This document shows positions 18,263 through 26,962 of a DNA stretch of 64,000 nucleotides, one piece after another. The notes under the pieces are model-generated. The model did no database searches. It was not told the origin of the DNA and saw nothing but the letters and a program-made list of their open reading frames with translations. The position numbers and the translations under genes were made by a program. Position 1 is the stretch's first letter, and each line of letters begins with the position of its first letter. Origin of the DNA: VXYK01 sp965221585 (GTDB taxonomy: Bacteria > Actinomycetota > Acidimicrobiia > Acidimicrobiales > Aldehydirespiratoraceae); contig OZ244898.1 of the NCBI GenBank assembly GCA_965221585.1, positions 1,550,001-1,614,000 on the forward strand, in the 5' to 3' direction.

Positions 18263-21097
18263 TCAATCGGCGTCTGAGCGGTTGATGGCGCGCTCGTCGG
18301 TGCCGAGGTAGCTGGCGATCACCGACGGGTCGTTGCGGACCGCAGACGGCGTGCCCTCGGCGATCACGGCACCGGCCTCGAGGCAGTAGATACGATCGCT
18401 GATCGACATCACCATCGGCATGTCGTGCTCGATCACCAGCACAGGCGCGCCAAGTTCAGCCTGGATCGAGGAGATCAGCGGCCCGAAAGCCTCCGTCTCC
18501 TTCTGGGCCACACCGGCCGTGGGTTCGTCGAGCAGCAACACGTCCGCGTCGAGGGCGAGCAGGCACGCCAACTCGACAATGCGACGGGTACCGGTCGACA
18601 GCTCACTGGCCAACGAGTCGGCGTAACGCCCCAGGCCCAGCCAGGCGATGATCTCATCGGCCTCGGAACTCTTGCGCCGCTCCGCGCCCGGCGACGGCGG
18701 CAGCATCAACATCGACGGCACCAGCAGGCTGCGCTCGCGGGCCTCGAGAGCGACCTGGATCGTCTCCTTCACCGTGAGCGACGGGAACAGGCCGGCGTTC
18801 TGGAACGCCCGGCCCAGGCCCAACCGGGCTCGGCGGTGGGCCGGTAACGACGCCAGCGGCTTTCCGTTGATGGCGATCGACCCGCTGGAGGGCACGAACC
18901 CGCTCACCGCGTTCATCATCGTGGACTTGCCGGCCCCGTTCGTACCGATCAGGCCTACCACCTCGCCGGCATCGACGGTGATCGAGGCACTGTCCACCGC
19001 CCGCACCCCTCCGAAATGCACCGACAGACCATCGACCGACAGCGCGGGCACCCCCTCGACAGCTTCGATCCGACGCGACGACAGCGCCGCCACAGCTGGA
19101 CGCGCCGGCAGCGGCGCCTCGGGGCGCGACGACCGGGCAGCCAACCAGTTGAACAGATTGTCACGCCAGGCCTGGACGATCTGGATCAACCCTCCCGGGA
19201 AGTACATCAACAGGATCAACAGACCGATACCGCTGGTGAGCAACCGCACCTCGGCGGTGTCGTCAACCAACACCGGCAGGGCCACCACCCACAACGCACC
19301 CAGCACCGCCCCGAGCACCGACGCCACACCGCCGATCACCGCGATGGCCACGATACGCAGCGATTCCTGGGGCGGGAACAGGGCGTCGCCGAACTGGATC
19401 TGGAGCCCGGCCAACAGGCCACCGGCCAACGAGGCGATCGCTCCGGCCAGCGCGAACGCCCCGAGCTTCGTCCGAGCAGGCGAGACCGTGTAGGCCGCGG
19501 CGTTGTCCTCGTTGTCGCGCACGGCAAGCAGCGAACGGCCGACCCCACTGCGCCTGTACCGCGAGCACACGAACGCGACCACGACCGTCGCCCCGAGACA
19601 CAGGTAGTAGTAGGCGCGCGGCGAGGTGAAGTCGACCGGCCCGGTGGGCCGCCAAACGTCGGCCTGGAAACCGTCGCCCAAAAAGACAGCTCGCTTGAAC
19701 AGCCACCCCTGGGCGATGATCGCGAACCCGAACGTGACCACCGCCAGCGACAGGCCCCGGAACCGCAGAGCGGGCCCACCGATCACCAGCGCCACGACCA
19801 CGCCGATGGCGACAGCCACCAGCAGACCGACGAAGAAGTGCTGTTCGTTGTAATACGCCGAGCCCTCACGCACGATCGCGTTGGTGGTGAACGCCCCCAG
19901 GCCGACGAAGGCGAACTGCCCCAGGGAGAGCTGCCCCGCCCAACCGGTGAGGACCACCGCAGACATGGCGACGATCATGTAGATCAGAACCCGGCTGTAG
20001 AGGTTGATGGTGGACGGAGTGGTCAGCACCAACGGCAGGAGGACACCCGCCGCGAACATCACCGCCACGGCAGCCCTGGGGATCGCGGCGATCCACGGCA
20101 GCTTGCGGATGTGTTCAGGGGCCAGTTTCTCGCGGGGCGTCGCGAAGAAGCTTCCCTCGGACTCACCGGCGAAGATCCTGTCGTTGCGCAGCAGCAGTGT
20201 GATCAGCACGACGACGAACACCACCAGGTTGGTCGAAGCTCCCGAGAAGTCGACGTTGGTGACGATCAGCTGATCGGCCACGCCGATCGCCAGGCCAGCC
20301 ACCAGGGCTCGAGGGAACGATACAAGGTAGGCCAGCAGGGCGGCGGCCAAGGCCTTGAGGAACAACGCGTCGCTGACCGCGCCGAACAGGGTGTTGGAGT
20401 TCTGGCCGGTGACGGGCGCGAACAGGATGATGCTGAGCGTCGAGAGGATACCCGCGGCGACCCACACCTGAGTCGACACCCAGCGGGTGCTGATTCCGCT
20501 GAGCCGGGTGGCGTTCGCGTTGTCTGCCGAAGCGCGCACCTTCACGCCGAAGCGGGTGCGCTGGAGCAACCAGAACAGAACGCCGAGCAGCACCGCCGTG
20601 CCGACCAGGGCGGACAGCTGGTCGGCCCTGATTCGCAACGGACCGACATCCCAGTTGTTGGTGAACGCGGTCGGATATCGATCCGGGACTCCCGTTTCGG
20701 GGAGTTGGAGGGTGGCGAAGAGCAGCAACTGGTTGACACCCAACGTGGCTACGAAGAGGATCAAACGCGGCCGATCGAAGAGTCGACGGACGACCGTGAG
20801 CTCGATGATCCCACCGACGAGCGCCCCCAGCACCACCACCAGAATCATCGACACCCAGAAGTTCCAGCCGTAGAGGTCGACCAGCAGGCCGCCCACAGAG
20901 GCCGCGAACACCCCGATCGCCGCGTGGGCGAAGTTGATGATGCGGGTGGCCCGGTAGACGAGCACCAAGCCGGCGGCCAGGCCCGCCACGATGATGCCGT
21001 TGACAAGGCCCTGGTAGAAGAGCTGCCACGAGTACGACCAGTCGAAGACGTTCCACTGCGACACCCCGAAACCGGCGAACAGCGACACCGGGCTCAC
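18263..21097 (-). CDS. LivH-LivM-LivG fusion (HAAT-type ABC importer, locus 1)
   Basis: A 944-residue polypeptide combining three normally separate subunits. Residues about 1-310 are a LivH-type permease, about 325-650 a LivM-type permease, and 683-944 a LivG-type ATPase. The ATPase has Walker A GTNGAGKST (718-726) and Walker B VLLLDE (853-858), but its ABC signature is LSTGT (833-837) instead of the usual LSxGQ. It starts with GTG overlapping the stop of the MFS-LivF gene (GTGA), so the two are translationally coupled. With the binding lipoprotein upstream, three polypeptides make the whole transporter. The family imports branched-chain amino acids, amides, short acids or aromatics; the substrate is unknown. 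Confidence 0.93.
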   Translation of the reverse strand: MSPVSLFAGFGVSQWNVFDWSYSWQLFYQGLVNGIIVAGLAAGLVLVYRATRIINFAHAAIGVFAASVGGLLVDLYGWNFWVSMILVVVLGALVGGIIELTVVRRLFDRPRLILFVATLGVNQLLLFATLQLPETGVPDRYPTAFTNNWDVGPLRIRADQLSALVGTAVLLGVLFWLLQRTRFGVKVRASADNANATRLSGISTRWVSTQVWVAAGILSTLSIILFAPVTGQNSNTLFGAVSDALFLKALAAALLAYLVSFPRALVAGLAIGVADQLIVTNVDFSGASTNLVVFVVVLITLLLRNDRIFAGESEGSFFATPREKLAPEHIRKLPWIAAIPRAAVAVMFAAGVLLPLVLTTPSTINLYSRVLIYMIVAMSAVVLTGWAGQLSLGQFAFVGLGAFTTNAIVREGSAYYNEQHFFVGLLVAVAIGVVVALVIGGPALRFRGLSLAVVTFGFAIIAQGWLFKRAVFLGDGFQADVWRPTGPVDFTSPRAYYYLCLGATVVVAFVCSRYRRSGVGRSLLAVRDNEDNAAAYTVSPARTKLGAFALAGAIASLAGGLLAGLQIQFGDALFPPQESLRIVAIAVIGGVASVLGAVLGALWVVALPVLVDDTAEVRLLTSGIGLLILLMYFPGGLIQIVQAWRDNLFNWLAARSSRPEAPLPARPAVAALSSRRIEAVEGVPALSVDGLSVHFGGVRAVDSASITVDAGEVVGLIGTNGAGKSTMMNAVSGFVPSSGSIAINGKPLASLPAHRRARLGLGRAFQNAGLFPSLTVKETIQVALEARERSLLVPSMLMLPPSPGAERRKSSEADEIIAWLGLGRYADSLASELSTGTRRIVELACLLALDADVLLLDEPTAGVAQKETEAFGPLISSIQAELGAPVLVIEHDMPMVMSISDRIYCLEAGAVIAEGTPSAVRNDPSVIASYLGTDERAINRSDAD

Positions 21098-23298
21098 ACC
21101 CCCTCACCTGAGAGGAACACGGCCCGCAACAGGTCGTCTCGTTCGAGGAGGTCCTGGGCCGGGCCGGCGAACTGCACCCGCCCGCGCTCCATGAAGATGG
21201 CACTGTCGGCGACGCTCAGGGCGACGTTGACCGACTGTTCGACGATCACCATGGTCTGGCCCTGAGCCTTCAGCGACTCGATCACCTTGAGGAGTTCCTG
21301 CACCACCAGCGGAGCCAGACCGAGCGACAACTCGTCGATGAGCAGGAGCTCGGGGTCGGCCATGAGTGCTTTGGCCAGGGCCAACTGCTGCTGCTGACCG
21401 CCCGACAACGAACCGGCCTTCTGGTCGACACGCTCGCCGATGATCGGGAACGTCTCGTGGATGCGATCCAGTCGCTGTGCCAGCGCGGTCGGATCGTCGA
21501 CCGACCACGACCAGACATCGAGATGCTCACCGATGGTGAGCGACGGCCACAGCGCCTCTCCACCCCGCACCTGCACGATGCCGATGCGATGACGGGTCTC
21601 CGCGTCGACGAAGGTGATGGTCTGGCCGTTCAGCCGGATCACACCGCGGTTGGGCAACAACAGCCCGCTGATTGTCTTGAGGGCTGTCGACTTCCCGGCA
21701 CCGTTGGTGCCCAACAGCGCCAGTGTCTCGCCGGCCTGCACTTCGAAGCCGACATCGAAGAGCACCTGGAGGTTGCCGTACGACACGTCGAGGTTCCGAA
21801 CCTGGAGCACGGGCACCTCCGCGTCGGCCTGCGCCAGGCGTTGGGCCTCATTCTGCTCCTCGAGCAGTTCGTCTACGGACAGTGAGATGTCGCGCCGCAC
21901 ATAGCGGCTGCCGTACACGATGAAGGCTCCGCCGATGATCGAGGCCACCGGTGCGACGATGAGCATGGCGGTGCGGTTGCCGTGCGCGTCGGAGAGCGCC
22001 CCGACGAGCAGACCGCCGAAGAACCCGCCCATCAGGAAGATCGAGACCGGGAGCAGGGCGAACGCCTGGGCCCGCATCCGGAACGGAGCCACCGCGCTGA
22101 TGATCGAACCCGTCGCCACGAAAGCAGCCGTGGTGAGGGCCTGGGCGATCGACATCATCACGGTGAGGGTGATGATCGGTTTGATGGGCAGGCCGACGGC
22201 CAACACGACCCCGCTGGCCACCACCAGGTAGCCGGCGATCCGCATCACGCTCGACGGGTCGGCCCGGAACCTCTTGTCGTACTGCGACGAGGCGATCGGT
22301 ACGACGGCGAAGGCGGTAAGCCATATGAGCGCCTCGACGATGCCGCGATCGAGTGCGTCGTAGCCGTACTTGTCCTCCAACAGCAGGTTGAACTGGAGAG
22401 GCACAGCCACCAACGCGAACCCCAGGGTCCCCACCCCGACGAAGAGGAAGTAGAAGGACTTCACCTTCTTGAGGCGGCCGAAGGCGGCGGTGATCGACAC
22501 CGGCAGTTCCCGCTCGGAGCGAGTGAGCTCTCCCCCCAACACGGCCTGCTGCTCGTGGTGGCCCCGCCTGGGCTCGCGCAACGCCAGACTGGCCAACCCC
22601 AGCACGACCGGTGGGATGGCGAGGATCGGGAACACCCACCGCCAGGCCTCCGGGCCACCGATAACCGTCGCCAGACCGCCAATTAGCAGAGGCCCGAGAA
22701 TCTGGCCCAGGGGCCGGCCCAGGCCCTCGGCGCCGAACACCCGGTTGCGGGCCTGAATGGGATACTGGTCGGCCAACAGCGAGTTGGACACCGGGATCCG
22801 GTACGACTGGCCGAGGCCCGTGGCCGCGTTGGTCCAGAAGAGCTGGAAGGCGTTGACCACCGCCCCGGTGACAGCCAGCGTCACGGCCCAGACGAACGAG
22901 GCGATCGGGATGATGCTCACCCGACGCACCCGGTCGGCCAGCCACGCCGCGGGAATCGAGCCGAGCACCAGGGCCACGCCACCGAAGCCGAGCACGCCCT
23001 GCAGCGTGGTGTCGTTGATACCCAGCGTCTCTTGGATGTCGGGAGCCAACACGCGGATCGTTCGTGGCAGGTCGTCTATGACGTTCAACAGGAAGAGCAG
23101 CAGCACCATCCGCACGCCTCCGGAACGCAACGCTTCACGGAAGCTCATGGGCTCGTCGTTTACCCCAGGGAGCAGGTCGTCAGGCAGCACCACGTCGGCG
23201 TTGCGCGCTGCTTGGTCAGCCCTATGGGCCTCCTCGCCCTCGAAGATGGCCGAGGTCAGCGCCTCGGCACCACGCTCCTGGGAGACCGGTTCGGTCAT
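21094..23298 (-). CDS. MFS transporter-LivF ATPase chimera (locus 1)
   Basis: 734 residues. After a soluble N-terminal part with LPDDLLPGV comes a complete major-facilitator-type membrane domain (about 45-470) with the loop motif AWLADRVRR. Then follows a LivF-type ATPase (495-734) with Walker A GTNGAGKST (530-538), signature LSGGQ (631-635) and Walker B LLLIDE. The usual Pro of the LivF DEPSLGLAP motif is Leu (DELSLGLAP). It lies between the binding-protein gene (12 bases upstream) and the LivHMG fusion (overlapping stop/start). Why an MFS domain is fused to an ABC ATPase is not known. The second copy at 57.3 kb has the same architecture, so this is not an assembly artefact. Confidence 0.92.
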   Translation of the reverse strand: MTEPVSQERGAEALTSAIFEGEEAHRADQAARNADVVLPDDLLPGVNDEPMSFREALRSGGVRMVLLLFLLNVIDDLPRTIRVLAPDIQETLGINDTTLQGVLGFGGVALVLGSIPAAWLADRVRRVSIIPIASFVWAVTLAVTGAVVNAFQLFWTNAATGLGQSYRIPVSNSLLADQYPIQARNRVFGAEGLGRPLGQILGPLLIGGLATVIGGPEAWRWVFPILAIPPVVLGLASLALREPRRGHHEQQAVLGGELTRSERELPVSITAAFGRLKKVKSFYFLFVGVGTLGFALVAVPLQFNLLLEDKYGYDALDRGIVEALIWLTAFAVVPIASSQYDKRFRADPSSVMRIAGYLVVASGVVLAVGLPIKPIITLTVMMSIAQALTTAAFVATGSIISAVAPFRMRAQAFALLPVSIFLMGGFFGGLLVGALSDAHGNRTAMLIVAPVASIIGGAFIVYGSRYVRRDISLSVDELLEEQNEAQRLAQADAEVPVLQVRNLDVSYGNLQVLFDVGFEVQAGETLALLGTNGAGKSTALKTISGLLLPNRGVIRLNGQTITFVDAETRHRIGIVQVRGGEALWPSLTIGEHLDVWSWSVDDPTALAQRLDRIHETFPIIGERVDQKAGSLSGGQQQQLALAKALMADPELLLIDELSLGLAPLVVQELLKVIESLKAQGQTMVIVEQSVNVALSVADSAIFMERGRVQFAGPAQDLLERDDLLRAVFLSGEGV

Positions 23299-23310
23299 GC
23301 CCCTGTCGGG

Positions 23311-24948
23311 CTACTCGACGACGTTGGGGACCACGCCCGGGTCGTCCCCGACGAAGGGCCCCCAACATGCAAGGCTGTCGTGGTAGCCAAGGTCGATGCA
23401 CACTGGGTCCCCCGGCGGGTAGCGCGTGTACACGCGGGCTGTGTCGCTCAGATAGCCCTTGCCCGGCTCGAGGGTGCCGTCGGTCTCGAAGGCGATGTCG
23501 ACGGGGCCGGCGTTGTTGAGTCCCTCGATGAAGGAGTCGCGCGTCGGGTTGAGCCCGGCGTTCTGCAGGCCAACGATGATGAGCTTGGCAAGTGCACAGT
23601 CGTTGGACAGCGGACGGTCGGCGTTGGTGTTGCCCTTGGCGGGAACGCGATCCTCGAAGTAGTCGTCTTCCCAGAGTCCGCTGTCACGCATGAGCTGGTA
23701 GGCGTCTATGCATTCTCGGTCACCGGCGTCGGTGCGGGGTTCGTGGAGCTGGCTCGTCACCGCCGTCGCTTCCCAGTCGTCGGGCATCTGGGACACAGTG
23801 AATGTGCCCCCGGATGCCTGGGTGTCGATGATCATCCACTTCCAGTCGGCCCCTGACGCCTGCATCTCCTGGAAGAAGGGACGCATGGTCACCGACGAAC
23901 TTGCGGTGACGATGGCGGTCACGTCCTGTTGGATCATCGACGCGACCACCTGCGGGACCACGCCCCAGACGGCCACTGTGCCGCCGCTGGAGGGCAACGC
24001 TACATCGACCACGTCGATGCCGGCATCGGAGAGTCGCGCCACGACGCGCTCGCGGGTGACGGCGAGCTCTCCACTGTCGCCGCCCCACACCGCGACCTTC
24101 TCACCGTCGAGCAGGCCGAGGTCGAGATAGGTCTGCGTGGCGGTGTCGGCCATGACCTCGACCGAGGGTCGGACGCTCACAACCGCGCCGCCGGCTTCGG
24201 CGAAGGTGGCCGAGGTGACCGGGCCGCTGGTGACGAAAGGAAGGCCGTTGCGGATCATGCAGGCGATGCCGCCGCCGGCGCTGTCGGGGAAGGCTGCGAT
24301 GGCCACGAAGACCTCCTGGTCCTGCGCCAGACGCTCACAGGCCGGGGCTTGGGTCTCGGCCGAGCGGGACGGATCGTAGGTCTCCTGCACCAGCACGATC
24401 TGGCGGCAGTTGATGCCGCCGCTCTGGTTGATGGCATGCAGCAGCGACATGTTCCGGCCGTAGAAGTTCTTGACGGTGTTCTCGTTGACGAACCCGGTGC
24501 CGAAGAGCGGCTCGAGGTCGACCGAGATGAGTCCGACTGTGATGGTGTCGGCGGTGACCCCCACATCGCTGGCCTCGGCCTGACTGCAGTCGAGCTCCTC
24601 TTCGACCGGTGGCGGGGCGGCATCCTCGCTGTCTCCGTCATCGGAGGTTCCGCTGTCATCGGTTGCCGCGCCCCCTCCGTCGGCACCGCTGTTATCGTCG
24701 GTGGCGGCGCCCCCGTCGTCGGCACCGCTGTCATCGTCGGTGGAACTGCTGGGCGGAGCGGTAGTGGTGGTGCTTTCGTCGTCGGCCGATTGCTCACCTT
24801 CGCCGCAAGCCGCGGCGATGAGCACGAACGCTGTGAACAGCGCCACGATCATCGCTCCCGAGCGTCGTCTCACCGAGCGCCTCTTCGAAGCACCAATCAC
24901 GGCCGAGCCGTAGGTCTCCTCGCCATCTACTGTGCGCTGCGACTTCAC
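23311..24948 (-). CDS. Substrate-binding lipoprotein of HAAT-type ABC importer (locus 1)
   Basis: 545-residue periplasmic-binding-protein type I lipoprotein (Leu/Ile/Val-binding-like). A basic N-terminal segment and hydrophobic stretch end in the lipobox LIAAAC. An Asp/Gly/Thr-rich linker with a 13-residue repeat (SGAD-GGAATDD type) spaces the domain from the membrane. The binding fold contains GLISVDLEPLFG and NQSGGINCRQI, typical of this family. It starts with GTG after GGGGGAG. It is the first gene of a three-gene operon with the MFS-LivF and LivHMG fusions, so it captures the substrate for them. Confidence 0.9.
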   Translation of the reverse strand: MKSQRTVDGEETYGSAVIGASKRRSVRRRSGAMIVALFTAFVLIAAACGEGEQSADDESTTTTAPPSSSTDDDSGADDGGAATDDNSGADGGGAATDDSGTSDDGDSEDAAPPPVEEELDCSQAEASDVGVTADTITVGLISVDLEPLFGTGFVNENTVKNFYGRNMSLLHAINQSGGINCRQIVLVQETYDPSRSAETQAPACERLAQDQEVFVAIAAFPDSAGGGIACMIRNGLPFVTSGPVTSATFAEAGGAVVSVRPSVEVMADTATQTYLDLGLLDGEKVAVWGGDSGELAVTRERVVARLSDAGIDVVDVALPSSGGTVAVWGVVPQVVASMIQQDVTAIVTASSSVTMRPFFQEMQASGADWKWMIIDTQASGGTFTVSQMPDDWEATAVTSQLHEPRTDAGDRECIDAYQLMRDSGLWEDDYFEDRVPAKGNTNADRPLSNDCALAKLIIVGLQNAGLNPTRDSFIEGLNNAGPVDIAFETDGTLEPGKGYLSDTARVYTRYPPGDPVCIDLGYHDSLACWGPFVGDDPGVVPNVVE

Positions 24949-25083
24949 GTCTCCCCCTTGGTCGATGAACTCTGCCGAAACTAATTCGACCGAACGAGGT
25001 CCGTCTAGTCTGACCGAAGGTCGCAGCTCACCGCCGGACGCTCGGACCGCAGCAGGCTGCCCTGGCCACTTGTCCGTCGGCGA

Positions 25084-25701
25084 TCAACTCCCATCTTCAG
25101 CGAGTAGGCGCTCGTAGTCGTCCCAGGTATCCACGTCGAGTGGAACGTCGGCGTCGACCACTGCTGCGGCTGTCTCGAACCGGCCGGATTCGAGCAGCTT
25201 CCACACTGCCTTGTCACCATGGAGCTCGTGGAGTTCTCCGAACATCGAGCGGGAGAACCAGAAGGGATGTCCTGAGCCGTCCCGGTAGCCGACCACAGCG
25301 ATTTGTGTAGTCGCCGCTGTGGCGAGCAACGCCTCAACCGTCGACGCGACGACTCCAGGCTGGTCGCCGAGAAAGAGCAGAAAGCCATCAACGTCATCGG
25401 CAAGCGCGTCGAGCGAGGCAACGATCGACGAGGAGCATCCCTCGGTGTGGCGCAGGCTGTCAACGACAGTGCAGCCGCTGAAATCGACGGTCGCTTGGAC
25501 CTCGGGCGCTGCGCCGCCTACCGCGACGATCGTCTGGGCGAAGCCGAACGAACGCACCCGGTCGAGCGTTGCATCGAGCAAGGTGGCGCCTCTGAACGGA
25601 AGTAGCTGTTTGGGCTGACCGAGCCGTTGTGATGATCCGGCTGCGAGCACGATTGCCGCGACGGTGAGATTGTCGGCATTGGCAGGGGCAGGCGTGAGCA
25701 T
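25084..25701 (-). CDS. MobA-like nucleotidyltransferase (MocA/CoxI-associated type)
   Basis: About 205 residues from the ATG at 25701. The NTP-binding motif is LAAGSSQRLGQPKQL, and the metal site is LFLGDQPGV. This is the family of molybdenum-cofactor cytidylyl/guanylyltransferases that prepare the cofactor for CO dehydrogenase and xanthine dehydrogenase-type enzymes. It is divergent from MoxR and von Willebrand-type genes that resemble CoxD and CoxE, which supports a role in molybdo-hydroxylase maturation. A longer upstream frame is possible but would overlap the divergent promoter. Confidence 0.8.
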   Translation of the reverse strand: MLTPAPANADNLTVAAIVLAAGSSQRLGQPKQLLPFRGATLLDATLDRVRSFGFAQTIVAVGGAAPEVQATVDFSGCTVVDSLRHTEGCSSSIVASLDALADDVDGFLLFLGDQPGVVASTVEALLATAATTQIAVVGYRDGSGHPFWFSRSMFGELHELHGDKAVWKLLESGRFETAAAVVDADVPLDVDTWDDYERLLAEDGS

Positions 25702-25790
25702 GCCAATGATGATACGCGCGAGCGCAAATTGGTGGGACTTCGAGATGCAAGACGTTGCGATTGCGATCACCCCCGGGGAGGTCAAGGCAC

Positions 25791-25803
25791 TACAATCCAG
25801 CCA
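25791..25803 (+). promoter_or_regulatory. Leaderless -10 box of the CoxDE-like operon
   Basis: TACAAT (25791-25796) ends 6 bases before the ATG at 25803, and no ribosome-binding site is present. The transcript should start at the ATG. A tandem TTGCGA TTGCGA (25755-25766) lies upstream, too far for a standard -35 box. Confidence 0.55.
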
Positions 25804-26072
25804 TGGCCGCACCCGAAGAAACCCGCCTCGACCCCATCTGGAAGACCGACGAGGTGTTGGGGATCGATCCTGACAGCAACCCCGCCAAGGTCTGCCGCAA
25901 CGCCCGGTACTTCACCTTCGACGGCATCGCAGAAGACGACGAAGATCTCGCCACCGCGTGGAAGCGACTTCTAGTGACCGAGGGCAAAGCATCGCCCGAC
26001 GGCACCGGCTTGCGCGACCTCTTCTCGGCCGACCGGCCGGAGACTGACCCTGATCGCTCGGAGGACGCGTGA
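25803..26072 (+). CDS. Conserved small acidic protein of the CoxDE-like operon, unknown function
   Basis: 89 residues, rich in Asp/Glu, without membrane segments or Cys pairs. I do not recognise a family. The GTG of the AAA ATPase overlaps its stop (GTGA), so it is translated together with the MoxR gene and is probably a partner or adaptor of it. The ATG at 25803 fits the leaderless promoter and a divergent neighbour. Confidence 0.6.
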   Translation: MAAPEETRLDPIWKTDEVLGIDPDSNPAKVCRNARYFTFDGIAEDDEDLATAWKRLLVTEGKASPDGTGLRDLFSADRPETDPDRSEDA

Positions 26073-26962
26073 GCGACGCGACACCGGTCGATTCCCCCGC
26101 AAGTGTTCCCGAACTGCAGCAGCGTCTGCGCAGCCGCGGCTACCTCGCCGGGCGCGGTCTTGCGACAGCGGCATTCCTCGGTCTGCGCCTCGGTAAACCG
26201 ATTCTGCTCGAAGGCGAGGTCGGAGTCGGCAAGACAGAGCTCGCCAAGTGTCTTGCCGCAGTCCACCGACGCGAGCTGATCCGACTGCAGTGCTACGAGG
26301 GAATTGACACCCACCAGGCACTCTACGAATGGGATTACGCCCGTCAGATACTCCACGTCCAGGCGCTCTCGGAACTGGAACTGGCCGACGCCGATGCGGT
26401 CAGCGGCCTCTACACCAAAGACTTCCTCCTCGAAAGGCCACTGCTACGAGCCATCCGAAGCGGTGGCAGTGCCGTGCTGTTGATCGACGAGATCGACCGC
26501 GCCGACGACGAGTTCGAAGCCTTCCTGCTCGAGCTGCTCTCCGACTTCCAGATCACGATCCCCGAGATCGGCCTAGTCGCGGCCACCGACCGCCCAATTG
26601 TGGTCCTCACGTCGAACCGCACCCGCGAGCTCCACGACGCACTGAAACGCCGTTGCCTATACCATTGGATCGGCTACCCGTCGTTGGACGAGGAACTCGA
26701 AATAGTCCATTTGCGGTCACCGGGCGTCGCCAACAAACTGGTGGAGCAGATCGTCGCCGCGGTACACGAGCTGCGCGATATGGATCTCGCCAAGCCTCCC
26801 GGAGTCGCCGAGACCCTCGACTGGGTGGATGCGCTCAGAGTTCTCGGCAGCGAGAAGCTGAACGGCGAAACGGCTGCCGACACGCTCGGCTCGGTCATCA
26901 AGGACCGCGACGACCTTGAGCTCGTACACGCTGAACTCGACCGGCTCGTCGCCGATGGCTGA
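26069..26962 (+). CDS. MoxR-family AAA ATPase (CoxD-like)
   Basis: 297-residue AAA+ ATPase. Walker A is GEVGVGKTELA, Walker B is LLIDEIDRAD, and the sensor region is VVLTSNRTRELHDALKRRC. MoxR proteins work with von Willebrand-domain partners as chaperones that insert metals or cofactors. Here the next gene is such a partner and overlaps by 8 bases (ATGGCTGA). Together with the MobA-like gene it resembles the maturation part of a CO dehydrogenase (cox) cluster, where CoxD helps form the copper-sulfur-molybdenum site. Structural molybdoenzyme genes are not in the window. Confidence 0.88.
   Translation: MSDATPVDSPASVPELQQRLRSRGYLAGRGLATAAFLGLRLGKPILLEGEVGVGKTELAKCLAAVHRRELIRLQCYEGIDTHQALYEWDYARQILHVQALSELELADADAVSGLYTKDFLLERPLLRAIRSGGSAVLLIDEIDRADDEFEAFLLELLSDFQITIPEIGLVAATDRPIVVLTSNRTRELHDALKRRCLYHWIGYPSLDEELEIVHLRSPGVANKLVEQIVAAVHELRDMDLAKPPGVAETLDWVDALRVLGSEKLNGETAADTLGSVIKDRDDLELVHAELDRLVADG

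Noticed and set aside
19016..21265. A 749-codon antisense frame over the LivHMG fusion
   Set aside because: The translation is a low-complexity string of Arg, Gln, Asp and His, an image of the membrane-protein codons on the other strand.
24655..24775. Short repeated GTCGTCGG/CACCGCTG units resembling a repeat array
   Set aside because: They are codon repeats of the acidic lipoprotein linker, without spacers or direct-repeat symmetry of a CRISPR array.
24949..25083. GACCGAA direct repeats (24988 and 25012) before the locus 1 lipoprotein gene
   Set aside because: They could be an operator, but they match no other site in the window and no regulator gene adjoins the operon, so the evidence is too thin to annotate.
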